Assembly: GCA_036961355.1 (NCBI GenBank)
Contig: JBALVL010000021.1
Coordinates: 12,680 to 76,679, forward strand
Direction of reading: 5' to 3'
DNA from: Motiliproteus sp036961355
GTDB taxonomy: Bacteria > Pseudomonadota > Gammaproteobacteria > Pseudomonadales > Balneatricaceae
Length of the DNA: 64,000 bases
The position numbers and the translations under genes were made by a program. The notes under the pieces were generated by a model. The model saw only the letters and a list, made by a program, of their open reading frames with translations. It was not told where the DNA came from and made no database searches. Position 1 is the first letter of the stretch. Each line of letters begins with the position of its first letter. Shown piece after piece: positions 45,947-54,258 of the stretch.

Positions 45947-47175
45947 TGCGGAACCAACTTTAAGGTCGCGGTATCGGCCAACGGTTGCCGCAGGCCAAGG
46001 TAGGGCTGCAGCTCTTCAATCACCCGCTGAGCCGTGATCCGGTAGGTGGTTAGCTTTCCGCCGTAGACCGAGACCAGACCACGCCCTTCCGACCAGTAGT
46101 TCTGTAGTCGGGTATCACGGGCGCGGTGGAACACGCCACCATCGCCATGGGGCAACACCCGCAAACCGGCAAACTTCGCTTTGATCTGCACCTGCAGATC
46201 GGGGAAATAGCGCCGTACGTTTTCACGCAGGTAATCGACCTCCTCCACGCTGGGCTGACAAAGAGCCGGATCACCCTTGAACGCAACCTCGGTAGTTCCC
46301 ACCAGTGTGTCTTGACCCCAGGGCATCACAAAGATGCCACGCTGATCCGTCGCTTCCAGATAGTAAACCGCGCTGCCCAAAGAACCTTCAATAACAATAT
46401 GCGACCCCTGAACCAGCTCGCTTTGCAGCGGTTCAGGTGCACCAAAGATACGTTGATGCAACTGTGTCACCCAGGGACCGCATGCATTGACGATCGCTGT
46501 CGCCTCAATTCTGTGCCGCTTGATACCATGGTTCAGATCGACCCGCCAACCATACTCACAGGGTTGCGCGTGCGAAAGCTCCCACCCCTTACTGACATCA
46601 GCACCCAACTGCCGGGCAGAATATGCCACCGCCCGGGTTAGCAGACGATCGTCGGTTTGAGCATCCCAGTAGCGGTACACCGCTTCCAACTCATCTCGCT
46701 CGAACCCCTCGCCCAGTAGATTCGACAACTCAGGATCGTCACCGTCAAAACGATCAAAATCACAACTAATCGCGGCGTGATCTAATTCTCGTCCCAGCCA
46801 GCGATAAATCTGCAAGCCGCTGTATAACGCCACATCGCCACGATGGTTTTGTAACGGCCCGGAACGGTATACCGGCAGCAAGAACGGCACCGCCTTGACC
46901 AAATCAGGAGCGATCTCAAGCAACAACTGGCGCTCTTTTAATGCTTTGCGGATTAACGAGAACTGACCTGATTCGAGGTAACGTAACCCCCCGTGAATTA
47001 ACTTGCTGGAACGGCTTGAGGTACCGCTGCCCCAGTCGTTACGTTCGATCAGCAACACACGATAACCCGCCGCGGCTGCTGCCTGGGCAATGCCGCACCC
47101 CTGAATACCGCCACCCACCACCAATACGTCATAACCCACGTTCGCTTCAAGTTGTTGGTTTTCGAGAGGAGGCAT
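45943..47175 (-). CDS. FAD-dependent glycerol-3-phosphate dehydrogenase, short form
   Basis: 410 residues from the ATG at 47175, which overlaps the GDPD stop as TGATG and has CGAGG upstream; the frame stays open to 47289 but that part belongs to the GDPD gene. The FAD motif is YDVLVVGGGIQGCGIAQAAAAAG, followed by the family signature GTSSRSSKLIHGGLRYLESGQFSL. Later blocks are NACGPWV, VMPWGQDTLVGTTEVAF and SVYGGKLTTYR. It ends about 30 residues after GGKLTTYR, so the C-terminal DAO_C helical domain of GlpD (about 500 residues in E. coli) is missing. It should oxidise G3P to dihydroxyacetone phosphate at the inner membrane, passing electrons to quinone. Confidence 0.87.
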   Translation of the reverse strand: MPPLENQQLEANVGYDVLVVGGGIQGCGIAQAAAAAGYRVLLIERNDWGSGTSSRSSKLIHGGLRYLESGQFSLIRKALKERQLLLEIAPDLVKAVPFLLPVYRSGPLQNHRGDVALYSGLQIYRWLGRELDHAAISCDFDRFDGDDPELSNLLGEGFERDELEAVYRYWDAQTDDRLLTRAVAYSARQLGADVSKGWELSHAQPCEYGWRVDLNHGIKRHRIEATAIVNACGPWVTQLHQRIFGAPEPLQSELVQGSHIVIEGSLGSAVYYLEATDQRGIFVMPWGQDTLVGTTEVAFKGDPALCQPSVEEVDYLRENVRRYFPDLQVQIKAKFAGLRVLPHGDGGVFHRARDTRLQNYWSEGRGLVSVYGGKLTTYRITAQRVIEELQPYLGLRQPLADTATLKLVPH

Positions 47176-47957
47176 CAGATCGACCTCGCGGTGGTAAGTG
47201 CTTCGACCAATGGCTGCCGACTTTGTCGTGCTGTCAGCATCCCACCGATATCGTCGGTCTCTATCCAGCAAAAACCGCGTTCTGCCCAACGGTATACCGC
47301 ATCAAGCCCCGTGATTTTGTAAATAACAACGGGCGGCAGGTCTTCTGGGAAGAGGGCATTATCTGGAATTCTGCGGTGATTGATAAACAACCAGTCCGGC
47401 TGCAGTCGCCTAACCGAAAGATGGCGCAACTGATACCATCGCGTCAGGACAGGTGCCAGACGATCCCAACCTTGCTCGCGAGCCATCTGAAGCAATTTGA
47501 TAGAGAAGCTGATCAATACTAATTGCCGGCGCACTGACGAGCACCGGTCTATCTCTTCAATCACCCGCGCTACTGCTTGTTGGGGCGACAACACTTGAGT
47601 CATGCTGCGCTTGAGTTCTAAAAAGAGCGTCACCTGCGGTTCGGTTTCTAACCATTGCAGCAATCGATCCAGTCTTAACAACGGCTGATCACTGAAACGC
47701 GAGCCAAACTGTTCCGGAGCCCAGGCATAGAGTCGATCCAACTCGGTGCTACTCAAACAGTTTATCCGGCCATCGACACCGCACAGACGGTTCAGATCGC
47801 GGTCGTGAAAGACATAAGGGATACCGTCTGCACTGAGCTGGACATCGGCTTCAAGGTAGCAAGCACCGGCTGCCACCGCCTGGATAAAACCCAACAGCGT
47901 GTTTTCCGGATAACAATCGGGATAACCGCGATGACCGATCAATTCAAACGGGCTCAT
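47175..47957 (-). CDS. Glycerophosphodiester phosphodiesterase
   Basis: 260 residues from the ATG at 47957, which has AAAGAG upstream; a longer frame to 48083 lacks family similarity. The GDPD signature is at the N-terminus: FELIGHRGYPDCYPENTLLGF with the catalytic His and the Arg, then EADVQLSADGIPYVFHDRDLNRL with the metal-binding acids and second His. No signal peptide, so cytosolic (UgpQ-like). It hydrolyses glycerophosphodiesters to G3P and an alcohol. The overlapping downstream gene oxidises the G3P, so the pair forms a phospholipid-headgroup salvage unit. Confidence 0.88.
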   Translation of the reverse strand: MSPFELIGHRGYPDCYPENTLLGFIQAVAAGACYLEADVQLSADGIPYVFHDRDLNRLCGVDGRINCLSSTELDRLYAWAPEQFGSRFSDQPLLRLDRLLQWLETEPQVTLFLELKRSMTQVLSPQQAVARVIEEIDRCSSVRRQLVLISFSIKLLQMAREQGWDRLAPVLTRWYQLRHLSVRRLQPDWLFINHRRIPDNALFPEDLPPVVIYKITGLDAVYRWAERGFCWIETDDIGGMLTARQSRQPLVEALTTARSI

Positions 47958-48096
47958 CTGCATCTCTTTCAGGGTACAGTCTGCAGAGTGTAGCCAGAGC
48001 CCGACAAGTTTGCCGTTAAGATACTGAATTAGAGCCAATAATAAGCGAAGGCGTAAGACACCAGCGAAACAGGGAGATGGCATAAACCAGCGGTCA

Positions 48097-50649
48097 TTAC
48101 AGAGCGTCTAACAACCCCAGATCGACCAACTCTGCACAGCCATCAAACTGCTCACTTAGCTGCTGGCGCAACCACTGTTCAGCCTGGCGCGGCCCACTCA
48201 ACCCCATACTAGGGAGCAGATCCGACCAAGGATGTGATTGCAGAAAACGCCGAACCAGCAGCGTTTGTAATGTTACCGGTAGACTGTTTGTAACAAGCTC
48301 ATTGATGACAGGATCATCCCCAACAGGCGCAGAGCGAGTTTGTACGTTTTGAGATGGTCTGTTCGAAAGCCGCCACAAAATCCAGCGACAAAGCGCCGCT
48401 TCGACCTGCTGGAGTTGCCTTTGACCGAACGCGAAACTGTACAGATCCAACCAATCCTGCTGACTGACTTGCGCTCCAAGCGGCACTTGTCGTAACAACG
48501 CCGTGATCAATTCGGGTTCGAGCTCTCGGTTGCCACTTTGTAGCTGTTGCGGCAGATCATCGGCAAAGCGCCGGGTTATCAGCTCGACCAATACCTGTCC
48601 GGCTTCACTGCAGCCAAGACCATACACCAACGACACACAGCCACTACTGGCATCTGCCTTAATGCCCAATCGCAACGGTTGCAGCCGCTGTCCCGACCAA
48701 AATGGCAGCAGATCAGCGGTGGCGCCAAAACTGGTCGCCACGATATCGACCGCCGAATCGCGCTGGGCCTGATCTATCAGTCGCTGGATAAGCTCGGCAC
48801 CAAAACCTTGCCGGCGTAACGGCTCGGGTACGGCAACCCGTACAATACGCCAATAGTTAAGCCTTGCCGCCTGACGCCACCCTGCCTGCGCTGTTAGCAC
48901 TTGAGGCAGAAGGTGGCCGCGCGGACGGCGCTGTCCTAACCACACAGAACGGGCCATCTCGGCATCAAAACCGCCTTCGTGCGCCACCCATAACACCCCA
49001 ACCAAAGACTCTTGTTGCTGCTCTTGTTGTTGCATAGATTGATGCACGGGCTGCTGCACTCGTTGATGTAACAGCCAGACTCGCATCGCAGGGTTGTCGA
49101 GCAGATCACGCAGATCGCTGGGTTTGGTGCGGTAATGCGCCTGTACCAGCAACGCAAACAGTTGCTTTAGCTGACGCGGGTTATCGATCAGTTGTTGCGG
49201 TGACCAGCAGCGAAAGTGCAAAGCAGACCGGTCGATGGCAATGGTAGATTTTGCTGCCTGTCGCTGTGTTTTTTTCCCGATATCAGAATCAGATGCTACG
49301 CCTGGCTCAGCACCCAGCCGTTCACCATCGGGTAATTCTGAATCCAGCAATTGAGCATCGAACAGTTCAGCATCGAGTAACAGGGCATCAAACACCCAAC
49401 GCTCTAGCGGGTCACCGGCACGCCAGCGAATCGGGCTTCGTAGCTCACACTGAGACCAATTCGGAGTTAGACGTTCCAGTGTCTGGCGAAAACGAAGTTG
49501 GAAACCACGTCCGCTCCCCTCATAACCATGGGTCGTGGTCGCAAACGCGATGCGGGAGTGATGACGCAGCAGCCGTTCGAGCATCGGTGCCGGTATCGCT
49601 GCTGCTTCATCAACCAGCAGCAAACCACAGTTCCGCGAACGATCGGTATTTGTACTGGTAGCGGGAACCGTTTCATCGCTGGTCGATGGGCATTGCTGTA
49701 GCAGCAGGTCCAGCGCAACAAACTCCAATAGGCTTTCACCCAGCTCGACCCGGTTGCCCCGGCGTTGGCTCTGTGGCAACAGCACTGCAAGTCGCTCAAA
49801 CAACGGTTCAACCGCAGAAATGGAAGGTGCGGTTACCCGAATCAGTATCCGTCGTTGCTGCATCAATCGCGCCGCGGCAATCCCCAACGCAGCACTCTTA
49901 CCCCGTCCCCGATCAGCACTGATCACCAGCGGCCGCCGCCGATGCCCCTCAACCACTCGCAGTAACTTGGCCACCGCCAGAGCCTGATCCTCAGTCAGAC
50001 AATCAGGATCGCTAAGGGGCATTACCGAAGGTGTGCTTACAATAGGAGCACTGACAGGAGCGCGACTTGGTAGGTGTGCTTCAGGCTCAACGGGCGCGGT
50101 TGACGACCCTCGATCAAGAGTGAATTCACTATCATTCTGGCCGTATGACTCGGTTACCCGTAGTGTATTTTCGGCCCGACTGAGCTGTTGTCCGAACCAA
50201 CGCTCAAACACACTCTGCGTCCCTTTCGGTGTGGGTGCCAGCAGTAGAACAAACAAACCACCGCCCGCCAGGGTGCCACTTGAAGCACCTAGCGCATCGG
50301 GATCGATACCCTCAGTGCCATCGAAGACTACCCAGCCAAACTGCAGCCCCAAGATCTGACGGCACTGCTTCGCTGCGACCAAATGGCTCGGTATGACATT
50401 AGCGTTGGCAGCAACAGAGTTGACAACATCTGAAGTTGAATCAGTAGACTGGCACGCTCCACCTTCAGAATTGACCCATAAACCCGGCTGCTCTGTTAGT
50501 GCTGCGGGTAAACACTGTAATGCCGAATTAATCCAATCAGGGCTGCCGGTCAGCACCAGCAACCTTCGATGATAATTAACGATCGCTTGCTGATGAAGCG
50601 TCATCAGGTGCAGGGATAAACTATCGTGGGATGAAGCAACAAACGGCAC
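48097..50649 (-). CDS. tmcA: tRNA(Met) cytidine acetyltransferase
   Basis: 850 residues, longer than E. coli TmcA (about 670) because of low-complexity inserts (for example DALLLDAELFDAQLLDSELPDGERLGAE and a glutamine-rich VHQSMQQQEQQQES). Order: N-terminal DUF1726 domain (RLLVLTGSPDWINSALQ), helicase-like ATPase with Walker A SADRGRGKSAALG and Walker B LLVDEAAAIPAPML, then a GNAT domain with RVAVPEPLRRQGFGAELI, and a C-terminal tRNA-binding region. It acetylates cytidine 34 of elongator tRNA(Met). The start is a GTG with CGGAGAA 5 nt upstream. It is separated from the SIMPL gene by a terminator. Confidence 0.92.
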   Translation of the reverse strand: MPFVASSHDSLSLHLMTLHQQAIVNYHRRLLVLTGSPDWINSALQCLPAALTEQPGLWVNSEGGACQSTDSTSDVVNSVAANANVIPSHLVAAKQCRQILGLQFGWVVFDGTEGIDPDALGASSGTLAGGGLFVLLLAPTPKGTQSVFERWFGQQLSRAENTLRVTESYGQNDSEFTLDRGSSTAPVEPEAHLPSRAPVSAPIVSTPSVMPLSDPDCLTEDQALAVAKLLRVVEGHRRRPLVISADRGRGKSAALGIAAARLMQQRRILIRVTAPSISAVEPLFERLAVLLPQSQRRGNRVELGESLLEFVALDLLLQQCPSTSDETVPATSTNTDRSRNCGLLLVDEAAAIPAPMLERLLRHHSRIAFATTTHGYEGSGRGFQLRFRQTLERLTPNWSQCELRSPIRWRAGDPLERWVFDALLLDAELFDAQLLDSELPDGERLGAEPGVASDSDIGKKTQRQAAKSTIAIDRSALHFRCWSPQQLIDNPRQLKQLFALLVQAHYRTKPSDLRDLLDNPAMRVWLLHQRVQQPVHQSMQQQEQQQESLVGVLWVAHEGGFDAEMARSVWLGQRRPRGHLLPQVLTAQAGWRQAARLNYWRIVRVAVPEPLRRQGFGAELIQRLIDQAQRDSAVDIVATSFGATADLLPFWSGQRLQPLRLGIKADASSGCVSLVYGLGCSEAGQVLVELITRRFADDLPQQLQSGNRELEPELITALLRQVPLGAQVSQQDWLDLYSFAFGQRQLQQVEAALCRWILWRLSNRPSQNVQTRSAPVGDDPVINELVTNSLPVTLQTLLVRRFLQSHPWSDLLPSMGLSGPRQAEQWLRQQLSEQFDGCAELVDLGLLDAL

Positions 50650-50675
50650 ACAATTCTCCGTATACGAATCTAGAC

Positions 50676-50704
50676 AAAAAAGCAGGCGTTATCTTAGCCT
50701 GCTT
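50676..50704 (-). terminator. Terminator after the SIMPL gene
   Basis: Stem AAGCAGGC / GCCTGCTT with a 9-nt loop and, on the minus strand, six T after the stem. It lies about 100 nt after the SIMPL stop and just before the tmcA start. Confidence 0.82.
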
Positions 50705-50805
50705 CAGCCACAGCAGGGAGGTTTATGCCGCAGACATTTGTCACGATAACCGATTACTTCAATAGCAAACTGCAATCGGTCACTGTATTTCATTACCGTA
50801 ATCGA

Positions 50806-51540
50806 TCACTGTATTAGATAACTTAAATCGACCGAGGCACTGACCTCAATGGTGCCTGCGGCAACCACCGGTGCGGCGGCGCTCTCATCGCTCATCCTCA
50901 ACATCGCCGTACGGGCAACAGGATAAGGGCGAGATGAACGCGGGCCCACATTAATACGATGCAGTGATCCCAGCTTTACACCCGCAGCATTAGCGGCAAT
51001 CGACGCCCGCTGACCAGCCAGTTTGGTTGCATCAGCCAGCGCCTGCTGATGGACCGTCTCATCGTCTTGTAAACCAAACTTGAGTTGGCCGACCTGATTA
51101 GCCCCCGCTTCCACACCCGCCTGAATAAAACCTGCCACTTTGTCTAGTTGAGCAGTCTCAATCAGTAACTGGCTACGAGCTTGGTAGCTAATGATCTGCG
51201 GACGCCAATTTTGATCCGCATTGCGCGGCCGTGGTTGCCACTGAGGTTGCACACTCAGTGGACCGCTGGAAAGTTCCTCCGGCAAAACGCCAGCCGCTTT
51301 CAACGAAGACAACAACTGCTGCATCAAACGGTTATTCTCATCCAATGCCGTTTGCGCCTGTGCCGCGCTGTTCTGCACTCCGATATTAAAACTGGCAAGA
51401 TCAGCCGCCACCGACAATTCCACTTCAGCACTTACGCTCAATGTTGAAAGCTCTGCATAAGAGTGTTGTGGTGTCGCCGCTGCTGCCGTCCCGGCATTCA
51501 TCAGCGCAGTACATACACAGAGTACGTTAAATAATTTCAT
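50806..51540 (-). CDS. SIMPL domain-containing (DUF541) periplasmic protein
   Basis: 244 residues with signal peptide (FNVLCVCTALMNAGTAAAA, cleavage near 23) and the SIMPL pattern: LSVSAEVELSVAADLASFNIGVQNSAAQAQTALDENN, QPQWQPRPRNADQNWRPQIISYQARSQL, GLQDDETVHQQALADATKLAGQRASIAANAAG, and a C-terminal GTIEVSASVDLSYLI. Proteins of this family are secreted and linked to oxidative-stress tolerance in some bacteria, but the molecular role is unclear. AAGGAT precedes the ATG. It is a single-gene unit with its own terminator. Confidence 0.88.
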   Translation of the reverse strand: MKLFNVLCVCTALMNAGTAAAATPQHSYAELSTLSVSAEVELSVAADLASFNIGVQNSAAQAQTALDENNRLMQQLLSSLKAAGVLPEELSSGPLSVQPQWQPRPRNADQNWRPQIISYQARSQLLIETAQLDKVAGFIQAGVEAGANQVGQLKFGLQDDETVHQQALADATKLAGQRASIAANAAGVKLGSLHRINVGPRSSRPYPVARTAMLRMSDESAAAPVVAAGTIEVSASVDLSYLIQ

Positions 51541-51973
51541 CGTATCAGATCCTTTTATCGCGTCTTGAGGTGAGCTCTGATCACGCCATAATCAAGCGAA
51601 ACCAGCGATGATGTCTCTGAATAGTACAAGGATAGTGACCGATAGACAGCACCCAACACCGTCGCTACCGGCCAATCAGGATTAATCGCTAACGACTGAC
51701 AACATCGGCCCTCAATTAGCAAGCAGATTCAACGGTTAAATCGACAAATAAAAGTGTTCACTTCGCCTGTAAAACTATTGACAGCCGTTTTTTATCAACA
51801 CGGCAGCCATAATTGCTAAATCCCTCTAATGCACTATTTATTAATTAGATGATTTTTCTCACAAACAACACAGGCCATTGTTTTATATGGATATTTATTT
51901 GTGTGCGTTTTTTGGACAATCTGCTACCGAGGCCCGTCCCACGGGACATCAAGGTAGTTACCAAAATACTGTG

Positions 51974-52003
51974 CACAGAATTATCCACAGATTTTGTGGA
52001 TAG
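51974..52003. promoter_or_regulatory. DnaA-box-like palindrome, copy 1
   Basis: TTATCCACA (51981-51989) faces TGTGGATAG (51995-52003). TATCCACA and TGTGGATA form a perfect 8-bp inverted repeat with a 5-nt spacer. It matches the copy at 58778-58807 at 25 of 30 positions. Confidence 0.6.
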
Positions 52004-52146
52004 CTTTCCGCAGCCGTTGCAGTATAAGGCTGTCCGTCTTTTCGAGGGAGTTTGGTCACAGAAAGATGAGCTGAAATCTGGAAATAATGCGGCTAAGACC
52101 ACCGCCGATAACCTTGACGAAACACAGTAACGGTGTTGTAGATACG

Positions 52147-52250
52147 AAAAAGCCGCCGTGACTTTCATCACGGCGGCTTATCATCTGTCCTTGCTGCAAC
52201 TCATCGTGACATCCATTCACGATCAAGTCCTTTTGTTTCCTTGTTACAGT
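52147..52250 (-). ncRNA. Candidate CsrA/RsmA-sequestering small RNA (Rsm/CsrB-like)
   Basis: The minus strand has -10-like TACTAT (52255-52260), about 104 nt with four GGA motifs (ACAAGGAAA, AAAGGACTT, AATGGATGT, CAAGGACAG), and a strong terminator (12-bp stem AAGCCGCCGTGA / TCACGGCGGCTT plus five T). The third GGA sits in the 7-nt loop ATGGATG of a stem formed by ATCGTGA and TCACGAT, the classical CsrA-binding hairpin. No protein gene lies upstream that this terminator could serve. Size and GGA density fit RsmX/Y/Z-type RNAs, which titrate RsmA/CsrA. The family is inferred from layout, not from a sequence match. Confidence 0.5.
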
Positions 52251-52254
52251 ACAA

Positions 52255-52302
52255 ATAGTATCTCTTGAAAGAGGAATTAATTCTGTAGGAAAAAATCCTA
52301 AA
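52255..52302 (-). promoter_or_regulatory. Putative promoter and activator site of the small RNA
   Basis: TACTAT at 52255-52260 lacks a good -35 hexamer, suggesting activator dependence. About 25 nt further upstream is the inverted repeat TAGGA-N5-TCCTA (52286-52300), read on the plus strand as TGTAGGA...TCCTAAA. It resembles the GacA/UvrY box (TGTAAG-N6-CTTACA) with compensating changes, but the spacer is 1 nt longer and one half is imperfect. Confidence 0.35.
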
Positions 52303-52570
52303 TGACGTGCTTTTTATTGAAAGCCCATACAAAAAAGTGACTGCTCATCCACCACAGACTTCAATAAATTTCCTGCTTTTCCTGCGTATTTCTGCTGTGA
52401 ACGCAATCTGTCGACCACTCTGATGGATAATGACGCTGACTTGCTATTGCCTGCTCGTTTGATTGCCATACAATAGCGCCCCCTGCTTTCGTTGTACTGC
52501 CGCGTCTACCTTGGCCGTTCGTTTACTGCAACGTTCTATAACAACCAGCCCTAAATAACACGAGGCTAAT

Positions 52571-53488
52571 ATGCATCGCTCGAATCCACGTTCCGTTCAC
52601 TCAAATCTACACTCGTCAATACAACAGTGCCGTACCCTGCTGACATTGATCGCTCTCACCACGACGATGTTTCTGTCGACAATGAGTCAGGCTCAGGTAT
52701 TCACCTTTACCGCCATTCCTGATCAGGATGAAACGCTGTTACAAACCCGCTTTGGCAAAATCGCCGACTACCTATCCGAGCAATTAGCTGTCGAAGTACG
52801 CTACATTCCCGTCAAGTCCTACGCCGCTGCCATTACCGCCTTTCGAAACAATCAGGTTCAGCTGGCATGGTTTGGCGGCCTATCGGGTGTACAAGCCAGA
52901 AAACGGGTGGAAGGAAGCCAAGCGATCGCACAGGGTTATGAAGACCAGTTCTTTCAAACCTATTTCATTGCCCACCACAGCACCGGATTGAAAGCCACCG
53001 AACGACTGGATGCGGCAATCAAAGGTAAAAGCTTCACCTTCGGCTCCAAAGGGTCGACCTCGGGCCGGTTGATGCCAGAATTTCACCTTCGGCAGCAGTT
53101 CGAGGCGGCACCCGAGCAGATCTTCTCACGGGTCGGTTTCAGCGGTGATCACAGCCGCACTATCGCGCTGGTTCAGTCCGGCTCATATCAGATCGGAGCC
53201 GTTAATTTCAAAGTATGGCAACGCGAGCTTGCCAACGGAAAGATCGACACCAGCAAAGTCGATGTGATCTGGAAAACGCCCAGCTACCCCGACTATCAAT
53301 GGTCAATTCGCGGCGATGTGAACCAGACTTGGGGCGAAGGATTCAACAAGAAGGTTACCGAAGCCCTATTGGCGATGGATGACCCGCAACTGCTCAACGC
53401 GTTTCCCCGCAGTAGCTTCGTCAAAGCCAGCAACGCCGATTTTGAACCGGTTGCCGACGTTGCCCGCTCTATCGGCCTGATCGATTAA
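52571..53488 (+). CDS. PhnD-like ABC transporter substrate-binding protein, putative selenate type
   Basis: 305 residues with a long N-terminus and signal segment (LLTLIALTTTMFLSTMSQAQ, cleavage near residue 42). The mature start FTFTAIPDQDETLLQTRFGKIADYLSEQL and the block VPVKSY-like RYIPVKSYAAAITAFRNNQVQLAWFGGLSGVQARKR match the family annotated as putative selenate ABC binding proteins within the PhnD/phosphonate superfamily. FGSKGSTSGRLMPEF is the oxyanion-binding loop region. GAGG 6 nt before the ATG supports the start. ATPase and permease genes follow at 104 nt. The ligand (selenate, phosphonate or another oxyanion) is not proven, and no selD or mnmH gene is nearby. Confidence 0.85.
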   Translation: MHRSNPRSVHSNLHSSIQQCRTLLTLIALTTTMFLSTMSQAQVFTFTAIPDQDETLLQTRFGKIADYLSEQLAVEVRYIPVKSYAAAITAFRNNQVQLAWFGGLSGVQARKRVEGSQAIAQGYEDQFFQTYFIAHHSTGLKATERLDAAIKGKSFTFGSKGSTSGRLMPEFHLRQQFEAAPEQIFSRVGFSGDHSRTIALVQSGSYQIGAVNFKVWQRELANGKIDTSKVDVIWKTPSYPDYQWSIRGDVNQTWGEGFNKKVTEALLAMDDPQLLNAFPRSSFVKASNADFEPVADVARSIGLID

Positions 53489-53592
53489 ACGGTTCTACCG
53501 TTTAAACAGTCCAATCGATCAAGTAGCTGACTCAGTGAACGATGGAACTATTTTAGTACGAACTCGTAGAACGAACCCGTAGAGCGAATCCG

Positions 53593-54258
53593 ATGAGCGA
53601 CCATGAACCTCTGTTCCGACTGGATGACCAGTCGCTGGGTTACGGCAATCACACCGTACTCAACGGCGTCAGTCTGTCGATTCGTCCCGGGGAGAAGGTC
53701 GCACTGATCGGTGAAAGCGGTTCGGGCAAATCAACCCTGCTCAAACGTTTCTATGCTCAACAGGCAGATCAGTGCGCCTGGCTGCCTCAACAACTGGGAT
53801 TGGTCGCAATACTTAGCGTGTTTCATAACATCTATATGGGGCGACTACAGCAGCACAGCGCGCTCTACAACCTGCTCAACCTTATCAGCCCGCGAGCCGA
53901 ACCTCGCCAGCAAATTGAAGAGCTGAGTCGGCAACTAGGACTCGACAGCAAACTGTTCAGTTCGGTCGACCGGCTTTCCGGCGGTCAACAACAGCGCACC
54001 GCATTGGGTCGCGCACTCTATCGGGATTGTCCGATTTTCATCGGTGATGAACCGGTTTCTTCGGTCGATGAGTATCAAGCCGAATCCCTGCTACAACTGA
54101 TCAATCAACGCCATCGTACTGTTGTGGTGGCACTGCACGATCGAACACTGGCGCTAAAACACTACCAGCGCATTATCGGCCTTAAACAGGGAAAGGTGGT
54201 GCTCGATGCCACCAGCAATAGCCTGTCAGTCGACCAGCTGGCATCTATCTACCGGTGA
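53593..54258 (+). CDS. ABC transporter ATP-binding protein (PhnC-like)
   Basis: 221 residues. Walker A IGESGSGKSTLLKRF (about 37-51), LPQQLGLVAILSVFHNIYMGRL as Q-loop region, signature RLSGGQQQRTALGRALY and Walker B PIFIGDEPVSSVDEYQAE. It energises the importer formed with the binding protein upstream and the double permease downstream. Its stop overlaps the permease start as GTGA, so the two are translated together. Confidence 0.9.
   Translation: MSDHEPLFRLDDQSLGYGNHTVLNGVSLSIRPGEKVALIGESGSGKSTLLKRFYAQQADQCAWLPQQLGLVAILSVFHNIYMGRLQQHSALYNLLNLISPRAEPRQQIEELSRQLGLDSKLFSSVDRLSGGQQQRTALGRALYRDCPIFIGDEPVSSVDEYQAESLLQLINQRHRTVVVALHDRTLALKHYQRIIGLKQGKVVLDATSNSLSVDQLASIYR

Larger units (their letters stand above)
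51541..52570. other. 1-kb non-coding region between the SIMPL and selenate-type ABC genes
   Basis: 1030 nt without a convincing protein gene. It holds the SIMPL promoter (51541-51650), a DnaA-box-like palindrome (51974-52003), a candidate small RNA with terminator on the minus strand (52147-52250), its putative activator site (52284-52302), and presumably the promoter of the ABC operon (52440-52560). Confidence 0.65.

Noticed and set aside
51849..52130. 93-residue plus-strand ORF
   Set aside because: It runs through the DnaA-box palindrome, has low-complexity composition and no ribosome site; an overlapping minus-strand ORF is equally open. I treat the region as non-coding.
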